From Trichomonas vaginalis G3 (taxonomy: Eukaryota > Parabasalia > Trichomonadida > Trichomonadidae): DNA of 64,000 bases. This document shows positions 9,971 through 21,394 of this stretch, one piece after another. The translations under genes were made by a program, and so were the position numbers. The stretch is taken from the NCBI RefSeq assembly GCF_026262505.1, contig NC_067206.1, positions 17,319,319 through 17,383,318 on the forward strand. The letters are read 5' to 3'. Positions within the stretch are counted from its first letter, which is position 1; the number at the start of each line of letters is the position of its first letter. The notes beneath the pieces were generated by a model. It did not search any database and was not told the origin of the DNA. It was given only the letters and a program-made list of their open reading frames with translations.

Positions 9971-10600
9971 TATCTCATATCGAAATGGCTCACCAAAAAG
10001 GTGACATTTTTGGCGCCAATAATTTGATTTTTCTGATTCTTTCTATTTAGATATATTTATTTAACCGAAATATAACTGTACAGAATTACTATTTTCGAGA
10101 TAAAATTCATATGGAAATACTAATTCATAACGCTTTATGTTATATAAAATTTAATTTATAAAAATTTCAAAATAAATCAAATTTAACACAATGAATATAA
10201 CTGCAATCGAGGTTTTTGACGATTGATTCTTACGTGAAGTTTTCCAAACTTTGAGTTAATGTCTTGACATTAACTCAAAGTTTGGAAGTCTAATAAGGGG
10301 AATTGTAGGCTATGAGGTACTGATTATATATCAGTGCCTCATAGCCTACAATTCCCATTTCTACTTAGAATGAAAGGGCAAGAGGTATATAGGTACACTA
10401 TATATCTCTTGCCCTTTCCTTCTTACCTAAAGACTTCCAATCTTATTTTTTTTCCAATTTTTCCCCTAAATTTAAATCTTATATAATATAAATAAAATGC
10501 ATAATATCAATCACAAAAATTAATGTTTATTTTTTTAATTAAAATTGCCGCGCAATTTAAGGTTTTCTGTCACTTTTTTGTTAGCCATTTCGGTACCAAA
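9971..10600 (+). mobile_element. Short transposon copy A (hairpin-cargo family)
   Basis: About 630 bp. The left end is TATCTCATATCGAAATGG and the right end is the complement of GTTTGGTACCGAAATGGC. The ends are related inverted repeats sharing CGAAATGGCT.AC and AAAAAGTGACA. Inside are three hairpins at about 10244-10289, 10298-10357 and 10372-10420. Compared with copy B it lacks one complete hairpin, lost between two CCCATT repeats. It shares with B an internal deletion relative to C and D. The flanking duplication is unclear because the site is a TA repeat. Confidence 0.85.
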
Positions 10601-10756
10601 CATATATATAATAATAAAAATGTTTTTACCCGAAAAGTGACAGAAAAGTGACAAAACATGAAAACATATATAATTTGTGAAAAGTGAAACAAAAAGTGAC
10701 ATTTTAAAAAGTGACATCATTAATATGATGTAAATAATAACGGTTTTGGTTTTGTC

Positions 10757-10852
10757 ACCGTCTGGTCGGCTGGGGTTCGGTCCTCCTCTTGGGTCTTGGG
10801 CAAAATTTCTTATGGGCTAGAGGGCGCAACGCGCCTGGAAGCCCCACTTACC
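10757..10852. repeat. Right terminal inverted repeat of Mav1
   Basis: A GC-rich block in AT-rich DNA. Read on the minus strand it gives GTAAGTGGGGCTTCCAGG, then GCGC and CTAGCCC. The left end of Mav2 (41391) reads GGTAGTGGGGCTTCCAGG and has the same GC hairpin. The two face each other as left and right ends of the same element type would. The exact last base and the target duplication cannot be fixed here. Confidence 0.75.
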
Positions 10853-12002
10853 TGACCTGAATTTACTTTAATATTCTTAATTGTTTTCTTTTTTATATTT
10901 AATTTTTGATATCTATTTTAAAAAACTTATACAAATTCGAGTCAGCTAATAATTGAATTGAAAAAATAAAAAGAAAACATATAATTTTTAATCCGTCTAA
11001 TTGAATAAGCAATATTATAAATATTATGTTAAACGGTTAATTTTTTCTCAAAAAAATTATTTCGAATTTCCGAAATTTTTGACATTTTGGCTGAGAACTA
11101 TGGTCTGCGAGGTACATAGATAGAATCAGTACCTCGCAGACTATAGTTCTCTATATGGCGCCGAAAATTTTTGGTGAAATGTCGTCGCATTTCACCAAAA
11201 ATTTTTCGGCGCCATAGGAAGAATTGGAGGGTGTGAGATACTATTACATGCTATAGTACTCACACCCTCCAACTCCCAATCAAAATCGCATAAAATTTGC
11301 TACTTATCTTCAGATTACCTCCCATTATAAAATATATCATTGCTATCTCATCGTACTATATTTCCACCCTATTGTATTTAAAAATATAAAATTTTTGATA
11401 ATATATTTTTATATCTTGAATTTTCAAGCAATATATTCACAGATAATATAATGGGAAATCTATCTCAACCTAGCCTTAAAGTACCAAACTCCTGCTTGCA
11501 TTCTCACTCACAAATATTAACATCCATCTCCAAAAAACTAAATTCTTAACATTTTTTTTAAAATTGAGAACATAAAAAACGTATGCATTCAATGATTTAA
11601 GATACTAACAAATATTAAAAACTTCAAAATATCAGATATTAACGTTTTTCAATTAAAAAAATATCATTTTGCTTTTCAATTCGAACATAAATCTTAAATA
11701 TTTTTAATTAATATCTGATTTACAGCATTATTATCCATTTATAAATCTGACAAATAAATGACAAAACCATGAGAAATAGTGTCACTTTTTGTCAAAAGTG
11801 GAGTCACGCTATTTTTCATGCACAACAGTTATATATATTTAATGAGAGACAATATCTAGTTCTATGGTAGAAATGACTCTTAGACTCAAATAAGTAACAC
11901 AGATAGAAAGTACTCAGTATAACAATTATATATGTACACTCAAAGTTAGTCGCTGCTAAAATCTTAACCTTGCATTTCGGGAAAATCTGACAAATGGCTC
12001 TT
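10853..12002. repeat. AT-rich spacer with three tandem hairpins (11093-11277)
   Basis: No gene. Three adjoining inverted repeats: 11093-11151 (GAGAACTATGGTCTGCGAGGT arms), 11155-11215 (ATGGCGCCGAAAATTTTTGG arms) and 11221-11277 (GAATTGGAGGGTGTGAG arms). They follow the order class I, class II, class I seen elsewhere. The rest is AT-rich DNA in which I see nothing. Confidence 0.75.
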
Positions 12003-12019
12003 AGAGTTGTTTTGATAAT

Positions 12020-12706
12020 TATCTCACATCGAAATGGCTCACCAAAAAGGTGACATTTTTGGCGCCAATAATTTGATTTTTCTGATTCTTTCTATTTAGA
12101 TATATTTATTTAACCGAAATATAACTGTACAGAATTACTATTTTCGAGATAAAATTCATATGGAAATACTAATTCATAACGCTTTATGTTATATAAAATT
12201 TAATTTATAAAAATTTCAAAATAAATCAAATTTAACACAATGAATATAACTGCAATCGAGGTTTTTGACGATTGATTCTTACGTGAAGTTTTCCAAACTT
12301 TGAGTTAATGTCTTGACATTAACTCAAAGTTTGGAAGTCTAATAAGGGGAATTGTAGGCTATGAGGTACTGATTATATATCAGTGCCTCATAGCCTGCAA
12401 TTCCCATTAGAAATGGGAGAAACTTTGTCCGCATAACTTATGATGCGGACAAAGTTTCTCCCATTTCTACTTAGAATGAAAGGGCAAGAGGTATATAGGT
12501 ACACTATATATCTCTTGCCCTTTCCTTCTTACCTAAAGACTTCCAATCTTATTTTTTTCCAATTTTTCCCCTAAATTTAAATCTTATATAATATAAATAA
12601 AATGCATAATATCAATCACAAAAATTAATGTTTATTTTTTTAATTAAAATTGCCGCGCAATTTAAGGTTTTCTGTCACTTTTTTGTTAGCCATTTCGGTA
12701 CGAAAC
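12020..12706 (+). mobile_element. Short transposon copy B
   Basis: About 687 bp, the same family and orientation as copy A but with all four hairpins. It is flanked by a direct repeat AGAGTTGTTTTGATAAT (12003-12019 and 12707-12723), a 16-17 bp target duplication. The ends are TATCTCACATCG and CGGTACGAAAC. It has no coding capacity. Confidence 0.9.
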
Positions 12707-12854
12707 AGAGTTGTTTTGATAATTAATTCTTCAATTATATTATAATTTATAACAAATTTCCTCAAACTATCTGTATGTCATTCAATTCCCGGCCACTACA
12801 TTCAATGATGGACCATTTCCTTCAAATTTTGCAATACCTTATTCAATTTGTTGT

Positions 12855-14527
12855 ATGGGGCCCGTGATATTCAACACTATGGAGCTCCTCCAGTTTGGTA
12901 TCCAAGAAGAGATAAAAGCTAGCATGGGCTACTCTCAAAAATGCAGGAAAGAATACTCCACGATCGAATACAAATGTAAGTATCCACAATGTCAAGCTAA
13001 ATTCAAAGTCCGGATAATAGATCAAGATAAATATGAACTACTAATCCACTCTGACTCTCATGATCATTCTGCACCTCCGAAATCAACAAAAACAATATCC
13101 TCATTATTTGTCAGAAATTATCTTAAACATTACTTTGAAAACAATATGAATCATGCTACAGCTCAATTTAAGTGTTTCCAAGACTTAAATATTTCATATA
13201 CAGACGAAGAGTTACTTTCAATATTTGCACAAGGTCCAGATGCATTACGTAAATTTGCTCAAAGAGCTGAAATTGTTTCCAAACGCTTTAGTTCGGATGA
13301 AAAAGTTTCTTTAGCTATCTTTGTCGAATCTGTTCAAGAAAGTTGTCCAGAAGATTTAATTGAATTTATCTCTGAGCCGGGAAAACTAGTTTTTTTATAT
13401 GCACCTTTCGAAGCGAAGGCCCTTGGTCACCAAATTTCTACGTTTCACATCGATTCAACGTATAAACTTCTAAGGGCTAACATTCCATTATATGCACTCA
13501 CAGGAAAAACAGAACATACTATTGTTTTTCCTTTTTTGTATTTCTTTATTTCTCCTGACACAAGCGAAAATATTCAATATTGTGTTTGTCGTTATTTTCA
13601 ATATATTAATAGAGAACCCGAGATGATAAGTATGGACTGCGCCCCACAAATAGCCGAGGCAATTGAGCGAGGTATTCCAAACTGTCATATTCTTTGGTGT
13701 GGCGTGCATGTCCTTCGCGCCATATTAAGAAAAGCGGATAAGTTTAAATCACGAGACAATTTTGAAGAATTTTATAATCTAATGAAATTATTAGTATTCG
13801 ATACTAAAGAAGAATCTCCCGAGGAAGAACAGAACCAAGAAGAAGAAAATCCTAGAGAGGAACCAGCTCAATCTCACTTACTTCAAGCAGAAGAAATTGA
13901 AGAAGAGGAACAATATGAAGAAGAATTCATCGAAAATGAATTTCAACCTTCTCAAATCTTTTTACCACGAGAATCTTCTGATGATCCAAACGATTCTGAA
14001 TTTATTCCAGAAGAAAAACGTTTGAAACAAGTGAAGAAGTTCCAGAGCACCTCACTCAAGAAGAAGCTGCAGACCTAGATGCAGTTTATGATCGAATTCT
14101 TGAAATTCTTTCCACTGAACCGAAAGCCCAAAAGTACTTCGATAGGCAATGGAGGCATCATTTAGATCGTTGGAATAAGCGCTATCGCAACGGAGGTGAC
14201 GCGACTAATAACGTCAGTGAGTCACATTTCAAAGTTCTCAAGCATTCTTATTTCCCAGAGAGAAGGAATATTCGATTAGACGATTTTGTTGTTGAATTAT
14301 ACACAACGGTTGTTCCAGCATTATTGATTAAATTTAAAGTTCAATTAATCAATAGTGATAAAGTTGTTCGTATATTACGAAAAGCTAATGACCATGAACA
14401 AATATTGGAAAACAAAAAAGTCGAATGTTTGAAAATGCTTGAAGCAATATATTCAAGTTTGCAACAAGGATCAATAGATTCAAATCTTGTTTATTGTACT
14501 TTAAAGGTACTTTTAAAAAAGAAATAA
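12855..14527 (+). pseudogene. MULE (Mutator-like) transposase, frameshifted
   Basis: A transposase with an N-terminal C..C..H..H zinc finger (YKCKYPQCQAKF then HSDSHDHS, residues 39-72) of the type found before MULE cores. The catalytic Asp residues are in TFHIDSTYKL (Asp200) and ISMDCAPQIAEAI (Asp261). The C..H pair is in ILWCGVHVLRA, and the final Glu is in NNVSESHFKVLK after the break. An acidic linker follows residue 318. A single frameshift near 14030-14045 separates the two parts, so it is probably inactive. No matching terminal repeats were found on its left; the element is probably cut by copy B and by the element at 14566. Confidence 0.85.
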
Positions 14528-14954
14528 TTAATGTAAAAGATTCAATTAATTTTTTATTATTAGGGAAAACCGCAACCACTTTTTTAATCACGATTTAAAT
14601 ATATAAATCGCGATTTTTTAGAAAAATCGCGACTTTTTTAAAATCGCGTTTTTTAATGAATTGCGATTTTATTGTGGTCGCGATTTTTCAAAAAATCGCG
14701 ATTTATATGGAAAATCGCGTTATTGGTTCAATCTAAAGATCATTATTTAAAAAGTGAACTAAAAAATATAAATATAAGAATAAAATAAAAATTGTAATAA
14801 GAATGTTATAAAAAGTTTTTTAGATTTGAGTTGCCGATAGGCTTGAGCAAATGTATTTTTATTGCTAAAGGTTTTTTTGTTAGATTTATGTAATATTTTT
14901 TTAGTTAAAGGTAAATTATGATTAATTAGTGCAGTAAAGTAAGACTTCAAGAAT

Positions 14955-16008
14955 GTTTCGTACGGAAATGGCTAACAAAAAAGTGACAGAAAACCTTAAA
15001 TTGCGCGGCAATTTTAATTAAAAAAATAAACATTAATTTTTGTGATTGATATTATGCATTTTATTTATATTATATAAGATTTAAATTTAGGGGAAAAATT
15101 GGAAAAAAAAATAAGATTGGAAGTCTTTAGGTAAGAAGGAAAGGGCAAGAGATATATAGTGTACCTATATACCTCTTGCCCTTTCATTCTAAGTAGAAAT
15201 GGGAGAAACTTTGTCCGCATCATAAGTTATGCGGACAAAGTTTCTCCCATTTCTAATGGGAATTGCAGGCTATGAGGCACTGATATATAATCAGTACCTC
15301 ATAGCCTACAATTCCCCTTATTAGACTTCCAAACTTTGAGTTAATGTCAAGACATTAACTCAAAGTTTGGAAAACTTCACGTAAGAATCAATCGTCAAAA
15401 ACCTCGATTGCAGTTATATTCATTGTGTTAAATTTGATTTATTTTGAAATTTTTATAAATTAAATTTTATATAACATAAAGCGTTATGAATTAGTATTTC
15501 CATATGAATTTTATCTCGAAAATAGTAATTCTGTACAGTTATATTTCGGTTAATTTTGGAAATTTCTAGGAATACTTTAAGATAGTATGATTATATATAA
15601 CTCTGCCTTCATGATTTATTTTAGCTTTCGCGCAAATATCAGTTAACTTAACTCCATTATTTGATTTTGTGATGGCTTCACAAAGCCAATCAATATCAAT
15701 CTCTTCTGGAGAATGTCTTCTCATCTAGAATATTTTCAATACTTTACATACAAACATTTTTATTTCTAAAAAACTTTTTAATTTTTTCTAGGACATATGA
15801 ATGAAAATAGTTAGAACAAGATTTTGAAGCTCAAAACATTAAAAATTATTAAAGATTTGTATAATATGATTAAAAATGGGAAATAATATGAGGCAATATA
15901 AAGGAATATGAATATTAAATAAATATATCTAAATAGAAAGAATCAGAAAAATCAAATTATTGGCGCCAAAAATGTCACCTTTTTAGTGAGCCATTTCGGT
16001 ATGAGATA
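14955..16008 (-). mobile_element. Short transposon copy C, nested insertion
   Basis: 1,054 bp, bounded by GTTTCGTACGGAAATGGC and the complement of TATCTCATACCGAAATGG. An exact 16-bp duplication GTAAGACTTCAAGAAT lies at 14939-14954 and 16009-16024. It carries four hairpins (15140-15184, 15195-15254, 15258-15316 and 15327-15372) and a remnant of a transposase gene. It is inserted inside the element at 14566-16437, so it is the younger of the two. Confidence 0.92.
15566..15724 (-). pseudogene. Transposase N-terminal remnant in copy C
   Basis: A 52-codon frame starting MRRHSPEEIDIDWLCEAI. Residues IDIDWLCEAI..GVKLTDICAKAKIN align with IDLEWLKESV..GKKLKDVCKKARFN of the transposase at 36409-38437. 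This is the helix-turn-helix region at the start of that transposase. The DDE core is absent, so copy C is an internally deleted derivative of an autonomous relative. Confidence 0.7.
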
Positions 16009-16437
16009 GTAAGACTTCAAGAATTTTGACCAGTAAAGTGGGATTGAGGTATTTGTTATCGAGATTGTTTGATTTTAGATCTCTGATTTCTGCAAGTATG
16101 CAGAAAAACCATATTGTGAGCAGTCTAAAATGGATAAACAGCCATTCTAGATTCAAAAAATCTTTGTGAATTGCTTTGTTATTGAATTTAATTGCGACCT
16201 TTTCGCTTAATGAGGTCCAAAATCATGGTTCCGATTTGTTCTATGTTCGCGATTGATAAAGAAAATCGCGTTTAATTTTGATCACAATTTTCCATAAAAA
16301 TTGCGATTTTTTAGAAAAATCGCGACCACAATAAAATCGCAATTCATTAAAAAACGCGATTTTAAAAAAGTCGCGATTTTTTAGAAAAATCGCGATTTAT
16401 ATATTTAAATCGTGATTAAAAAAGTGGTTGCGGTTTT

Positions 16438-18002
16438 CCCTATTATTTTATTAATTTTTTAAAATAAGGTTAATAAAAAGTGACACTGGATAGTTTGTCC
16501 TACACTCATAAAGATTAAATTTCTACTTAATTTTTTGAAATGATTTAAACCAAGTTTTTGTAGTGTCAGCGAATGAATTTTTAGCTTTGAGGTACTCAAA
16601 GCCAATAATTCTCTCGCTGAAAGAAAAAAAATTAACAAATGCGAAATAATTTTAATCAATATTTTCAGCTAAAACAATGTTTCTTTGGAAGTTCTTTTTC
16701 TAGTAATGTACCTCCAAGGCTAGAATACATCCACTGAATTGATATTCTCATCCTTGATTTGAGAAAATTCAATTGCTGTTGCATATCGTTGAGAAAAATC
16801 TAAAATAAAGGTGTAAAAAACCGTAAAATTTTCTTCAGAAATGACATTTTCACTAGAATATAGCACTATAGTAAGATAATTCAACGTTTATTTAACTCTC
16901 AATTATTATCGTCGAGTAAATAAAAAGTACCACTTTATTTTAAAGATATTAATGTGTATATCATTAAGGTACATATATAATAGTGATTTGCACTCTGCCT
17001 GGCATATTCATGAAATTGTTTCGATGCATATTTTTTCAGATTTTTTTTATTAAAATAAAAATATAAAAACACTTTCAGGTCTATGGATATTGAACACGCA
17101 TATATATATATTATAGGATATTATATTACTTTATAATGTTCTACAATTGATTTCATTGTGATCTTTATCATAACACAATTACCGATAATTTTCATACGAT
17201 TAATATTTTTTTCTGATTATTGAGCTAACACTTTGATTTTATATACAGTTTTTCAATTAGATCCCTCAATTTTCAGAAGCAAACAATTTTAAAAATTCAA
17301 ATTTTTATTGAAAAAATGTATATAAAAGTCAAAATTTATTACACGAAATTGAGACTTCATCTCAATTTCTGTGAAATAATTTTTGACACGAAATATTTGG
17401 AAGAAAATCGCATATTTGGTATCTAAAGTATTAAATTTGGATAGTAGCTATGTTGTGATTTAGAAAATGATCAAAAGTCAGAATCAAAAATCACTACCAG
17501 AGAATATTAATGCCATTTGTCTATAGATTCGTTTGGAATCAACTTTATTATGAAAATTTTATTATAGATTGGTACCTAAATATGTAAAAAAGAAGATTAA
17601 AATTCGATAAGTTTACATGATCCTCCCGTGTGCACCCTTATACACTATAAGATATTTTTAAAATAATTAATTGTGCTTTAATTTATACATGATGTTCATT
17701 GTTTTCTGAAATCAAACCGTCATCGTGATAATTAATTGAGAAGAATTTATTTAAGTTTCAACATTTATAAAATAAATTAATATGATAAATCTGATAACGA
17801 TATAATTTATAAGATATTTTTAATTTTAGTTAAAATCGGTTTGATTTAATTCATTGAGTGTATTGGTCCTTCATTTTCAAATACAGCTGAGGATCCATAA
17901 CTAGGATATATTGAATTAGGGAAGAAAAAATACCCACCTAATCCATCCCCTGAACAACTCAAACTCACTGCCGGTAAAGTTTCCTTTGAATCAAAACAAT
18001 TC
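16438..18002. other. AT-rich region without clear genes
   Basis: Mostly AT-rich DNA. On the minus strand about 16450-16760 there are short interrupted frames (for example ELLALSTSKLKIHSLTLQ) that may be an old protein remnant I cannot name. On the plus strand about 17907-18018 a frame containing YPPNPSPEQLKLTAGK continues past copy D (19072-19139, KGKRSQASLLLSLLIGR), so D interrupted an open frame of unknown nature. I see no tandem repeats or RNA genes. Confidence 0.5.
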
Positions 18003-18018
18003 TTCAACAAAGAGTTTG

Positions 18019-19071
18019 TTTCGTACCGAAATGGCTAACAAAAAAGTGACAGAAAACCTTAAATTGCGCGGCAATTTTAATTAAAAAAATAAACATTAAT
18101 TTTTGTGATTGATATTATGCATTTTATTTATATTATATAAGATTTAAATTTAGGGGAAAAATTGGAAAAAAAAATAAGATTGGAAGTCTTTAGGTAAGAA
18201 GGAAAGGGCAAGAGATATATAGTGTACCTATATACCTCTTGCCCTTTCATTCTAAGTAGAAATGGGAGAAACTTTGTCCGCATCATAAGTTATGCGGACA
18301 AAGTTTCTCCCATTTCTAATGGGAATTGCAGGCTATGAGGCACTGATATATAATCAGTACCTCATAGCCTACAATTCCCCTTATTAGACTTCCAAACTTT
18401 GAGTTAATGTCAAGACATTAACTCAAAGTTTGGAAAACTTCACGTAAGAATCAATCGTCAAAAACCTCGATTGCAGTTATATTCATTGTGTTAAATTTGA
18501 TTTATTTTGAAATTTTTATAAATTAAATTTTATATAACATAAAGCGTTATGAATTAGTATTTCCATATGAATTTTATCTCGAAAATAGTAATTCTGTACA
18601 GTTATATTTCGGTTAATTTTGGAAATTTCTAGGAATACTTTAAGATAGTATGATTATATATAACTCTGCCTTCATGATTTATTTTAGCTTTCGCGCAAAT
18701 ATCAGTTAACTTAACTCCATTATTTGATTTTGTGATGGCTTCACAAAGCCAATCAATATCAATCTCTTCTGGAGAATGTCTTCTCATCTAGAATATTTTC
18801 AATACTTTACATACAAACATTTTTATTTCTAAAAAACTTTTTAATTTTTTCTAGGATATATGAATGAAAATAGTTAGAACAAGATTTTGAAGCTCAAAAC
18901 ATTATAAATTATTAAAGATTTGTATAATATGATTAAAAATGGGAAATAATATGAGGCAATATAAAGGAATATGAATATTAAATAAATATATCTAAATAGA
19001 AAGAATCAGAAAAATCAAATTATTGGCGCCAAAAATGTCACCTTTTTAGTGAGCCATTTCGTTATGAGATA
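18019..19071 (-). mobile_element. Short transposon copy D
   Basis: 1,053 bp, almost identical to copy C, with the ends GTTTCGTACCGAAATGGC and TATCTCATAACGAAATGG (complement). Flanks: CTTCAACAAAGAGTTT at 18003-18018 and CTTCAACAAAGAGTTA at 19072-19087, a target duplication with one mismatch. Four hairpins lie between about 18203 and 18435. It interrupts an open frame. Confidence 0.9.
18629..18787 (-). pseudogene. Transposase N-terminal remnant in copy D
   Basis: The same 52-codon frame as in copy C (15566-15724), starting MRRHSPEEID and ending HTILKYS, at the same place in the element. It retains only the predicted DNA-binding N terminus of the transposase. Confidence 0.65.
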
Positions 19072-19347
19072 CTTCAACAAAGAGTTAAAAGGAAAAAGAT
19101 CGCAAGCATCTTTATTGTTGTCGCTTCTTATTGGCCGTTGATAGAGTTACTGTCTTTAGATGTATATATCATAGAAGATCTAATGAATTTGTGACACACA
19201 CATTGAAATTTAAATTGGTAATGCCCAAGGGATTTGCAATCCATGCAATAAATGAAATATCTCACTTCACTTTTGACCAAAGTGACAGGTTTATACCACA
19301 GATGTCGGTTTACATGTCAGATCAGTATAAGGCTTAAATGAGTTAGC

Positions 19348-19765
19348 ACTATAGTCTGCGAGGTACTGATTCAATCAATGAACCTCGCACACTATAATTC
19401 CCTATATATCCCCGAAAATGTTAAGTTAAATGTCATCAATAATTGAATTTAGTGCCATTATTTGTGAATTAATTATTATACAATAAATTGTAATATGATA
19501 TTTTGCCTATGAAGCACTGAATCTAGTTCAGGTGAAAAATATTAAACTATTCAGACAAAATTTCCCGCTGTTTGCGAAGGAATTGCTGACTATGATGTAC
19601 TGATTCATGATCAGGGCATCATAGCCAATAAATTCTTTTAAAAGTTGTAGAAATTTTTTTGATTATTAAATTATTCGTAGAATTTTTTTAATTTATTTAT
19701 AAAAGACGATAGCTTACGAGGTTCTGATTCGTGATCAGAACTACGTAAGCTATCGCCTCATCTCA
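19348..19765. repeat. Decayed alternating hairpin array
   Basis: Hairpins with TGCGAGGTACTGATTCA (about 19355-19405), GACTATGATGTACTGATTCA (about 19585-19645) and GATAGCTTACGAGGTTCTGA (about 19705-19762) alternate with worn class II units. One of these is a half-unit, GACAAAATTTCCCGC, near 19555. Arms carry mismatches, so this array is older than the one at 36788-37618. Confidence 0.65.
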
Positions 19766-19951
19766 AAAAATCGCTCCATCTCGATCCATTAAAGTGTCAC
19801 TTTTCCCCTGTAAAGTGTCAGGATTTTTTTGATCCGCGACAGTTATTTGAAATACTTCGGGGGATAACGAGGTGAGGTGAAATCTATCTCCTGACACTTC
19901 GTAATTGGGCAATTATCTTCATACAGAAGAAGCATCTTTTTAATCAAACAT

Positions 19952-20034
19952 TATTTTAAAACGCAGGGTTTTCATGATGTGGACTCCTTAGCTTCGCTCG
20001 GAGTCCACATACTGAAAACCCTGCGTTTTAAAAT
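19952..20034. repeat. 83-bp hairpin with ~34-bp arms
   Basis: Arms ATTTTAAAACGCAGGGTTTT and TGGACTCC are mirrored by GGAGTCCA and AAAACCCTGCGTTTTAAAAT, around a loop TTAGCTTCGCTC. There is a short mismatch in the middle of the arms. The sequence is unlike the class I and II hairpins. Confidence 0.8.
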
Positions 20035-21394
20035 CAATAAACTAATTTTCAAATTAAATTGTGTGGATTACAAACCACAATTTTTGATCAGGTAAATATT
20101 GTACCTGAATGCATTTTAAAAGACTTTCTATTCATTTTCACCAAAGAGATGCATTTTCCATCCCAATAAAACTCAATATTGATCGATATATCTGAAAAAT
20201 ACGAAGTATCGGGTGGTGAATTTCACCTCACATTGTTTCGCTTCAAATACTTCAAATAAAAACATTTGTCGTTGTCAAATTTTTTAATTTTGAATTACAG
20301 AGAGTTTGATTTTATTTTTTGATGCTATTATCAAAAAATTATTTAAATCAATTCAGGAATACCTATAAGAACATGAAAATCCATGTCAACAGATGAAGGA
20401 TAGTAATGTAATTTCTTTAAAAGCTTTTGATGGAAAAGTTTTTGATTCCATTAATGATTCAGATCAAATGATCTATAATTAAAAATATTTTCTACAAATA
20501 TTTCAAAATAGGCGAACTAATAATTGAATCAAACCGTTTTAAAAATTCCAATGGAAAAATGTGGTTTATCTAAATTTCTCTGAATGAACTTGGATCATAG
20601 CGATAACAAACACACATACATGATCTACTTGCTCAGGCAAACATATCTTACACTCATATTATCTGTTTCCAACACTCAAATTTAAACTTATTTTCTATAT
20701 TCTGTTTCAGATTTTTTTATCATTTCTTTATATGATCCACTTACCATACAAATCAAGCAGTAATGAAATATTGAATCTCCTATATTTTTGTAAAATATAA
20801 GAGATTCAAGAAACAAACAAATTGCCTCTTTACTATAGATCCGTATTTTTCCCAAGTGAGCGGGGTATCTCCAATCCCAGCCCTATCGTCCTCCCAGTGT
20901 CAGTTTTCAATATAAAATCCAAATTTTTTTTGAAAATAAAAATTTCGAGAAATTTTTCTAATTTTTTTTCTTTGATTTCAATAATTCAAAATAAATTTGG
21001 GAGTAAAAAGACACTATTTAATGAAATTCATCTGAGTGAATGTGGATAAATACTCTCAAAACATACAATTTATCTATTTTTTCTTTATATTATCAACTAA
21101 TTAGTGATAATTTTTTTTTGAATCAGATTTTTTTTCATTAAAAACATAATATATAACACAACAATGATGCACACATACGTATCTACGCATCAAAATATAA
21201 AGCTTGTTTTGGTCTGGGCATCCCAACCCAAAATTCTTTAAAAATTGAATAAAATTGAATACTTGGGGCTGGGATACCCATCCCAAAACCGAATTGAATT
21301 TTTTGAATTAAAGAATATATTTATGTATTTATAATATACATGTGATGTCTATAAAAAATACTAAATTCTAAAAAAAATTCAATTTATTCAAAAC
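20035..21394. other. AT-rich region without genes
   Basis: I see no gene. A weak inverted repeat TTGAATCTCC..ATATAAGAGATTCAA is at about 20773-20811. Short frames in both strands have no recognisable domain. Confidence 0.5.

Larger units (their letters stand above)
1041..10852 (+). mobile_element. Maverick/Polinton element Mav1, left-truncated
   Basis: About 9.8 kb of a self-synthesising Maverick (Polinton) transposon. Its left part (1041-6110) is nearly identical and collinear with 57698-63450 in Mav2, and it stops at 1041 inside a small gene, so the left half is missing. The right end is marked by a GC-rich terminal inverted repeat at 10757-10852 that mirrors the left TIR of Mav2. Contents in order: polymerase, two small proteins, integrase, fibre, three virion-type proteins, a small membrane protein and a D12 methyltransferase. 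A short transposon (9971-10600) has jumped in beside the methyltransferase start. Several genes have single-base frameshifts. Confidence 0.85.
14566..16437. mobile_element. Non-autonomous element with ~155-bp inverted repeats, split by copy C
   Basis: It begins GGGAAAACCGCAACCACTTT and ends with the complement of the same sequence. The repeats extend about 155 bp (14566-14720 and about 16270-16437) and consist mostly of AATCGCGATT words. Without the nested insertion it is about 820 bp. Flanks are TATTATTA-like on both sides, so a short duplication is possible but ambiguous in AT-rich DNA. Long inverted repeats next to a MULE transposase suggest a MULE-type non-autonomous element (inference). 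The interior shows no gene. Confidence 0.7.

Noticed and set aside
10535-10720. 61-codon minus-strand frame across the end of copy A
   Set aside because: Composed of transposon end and AT-rich flank; no sign of coding.
19131-19337. 68-codon plus-strand frame after copy D
   Set aside because: No ATG-proximal start signal I trust, no homologue in the window, and it follows directly on a disrupted frame; likely fortuitous.
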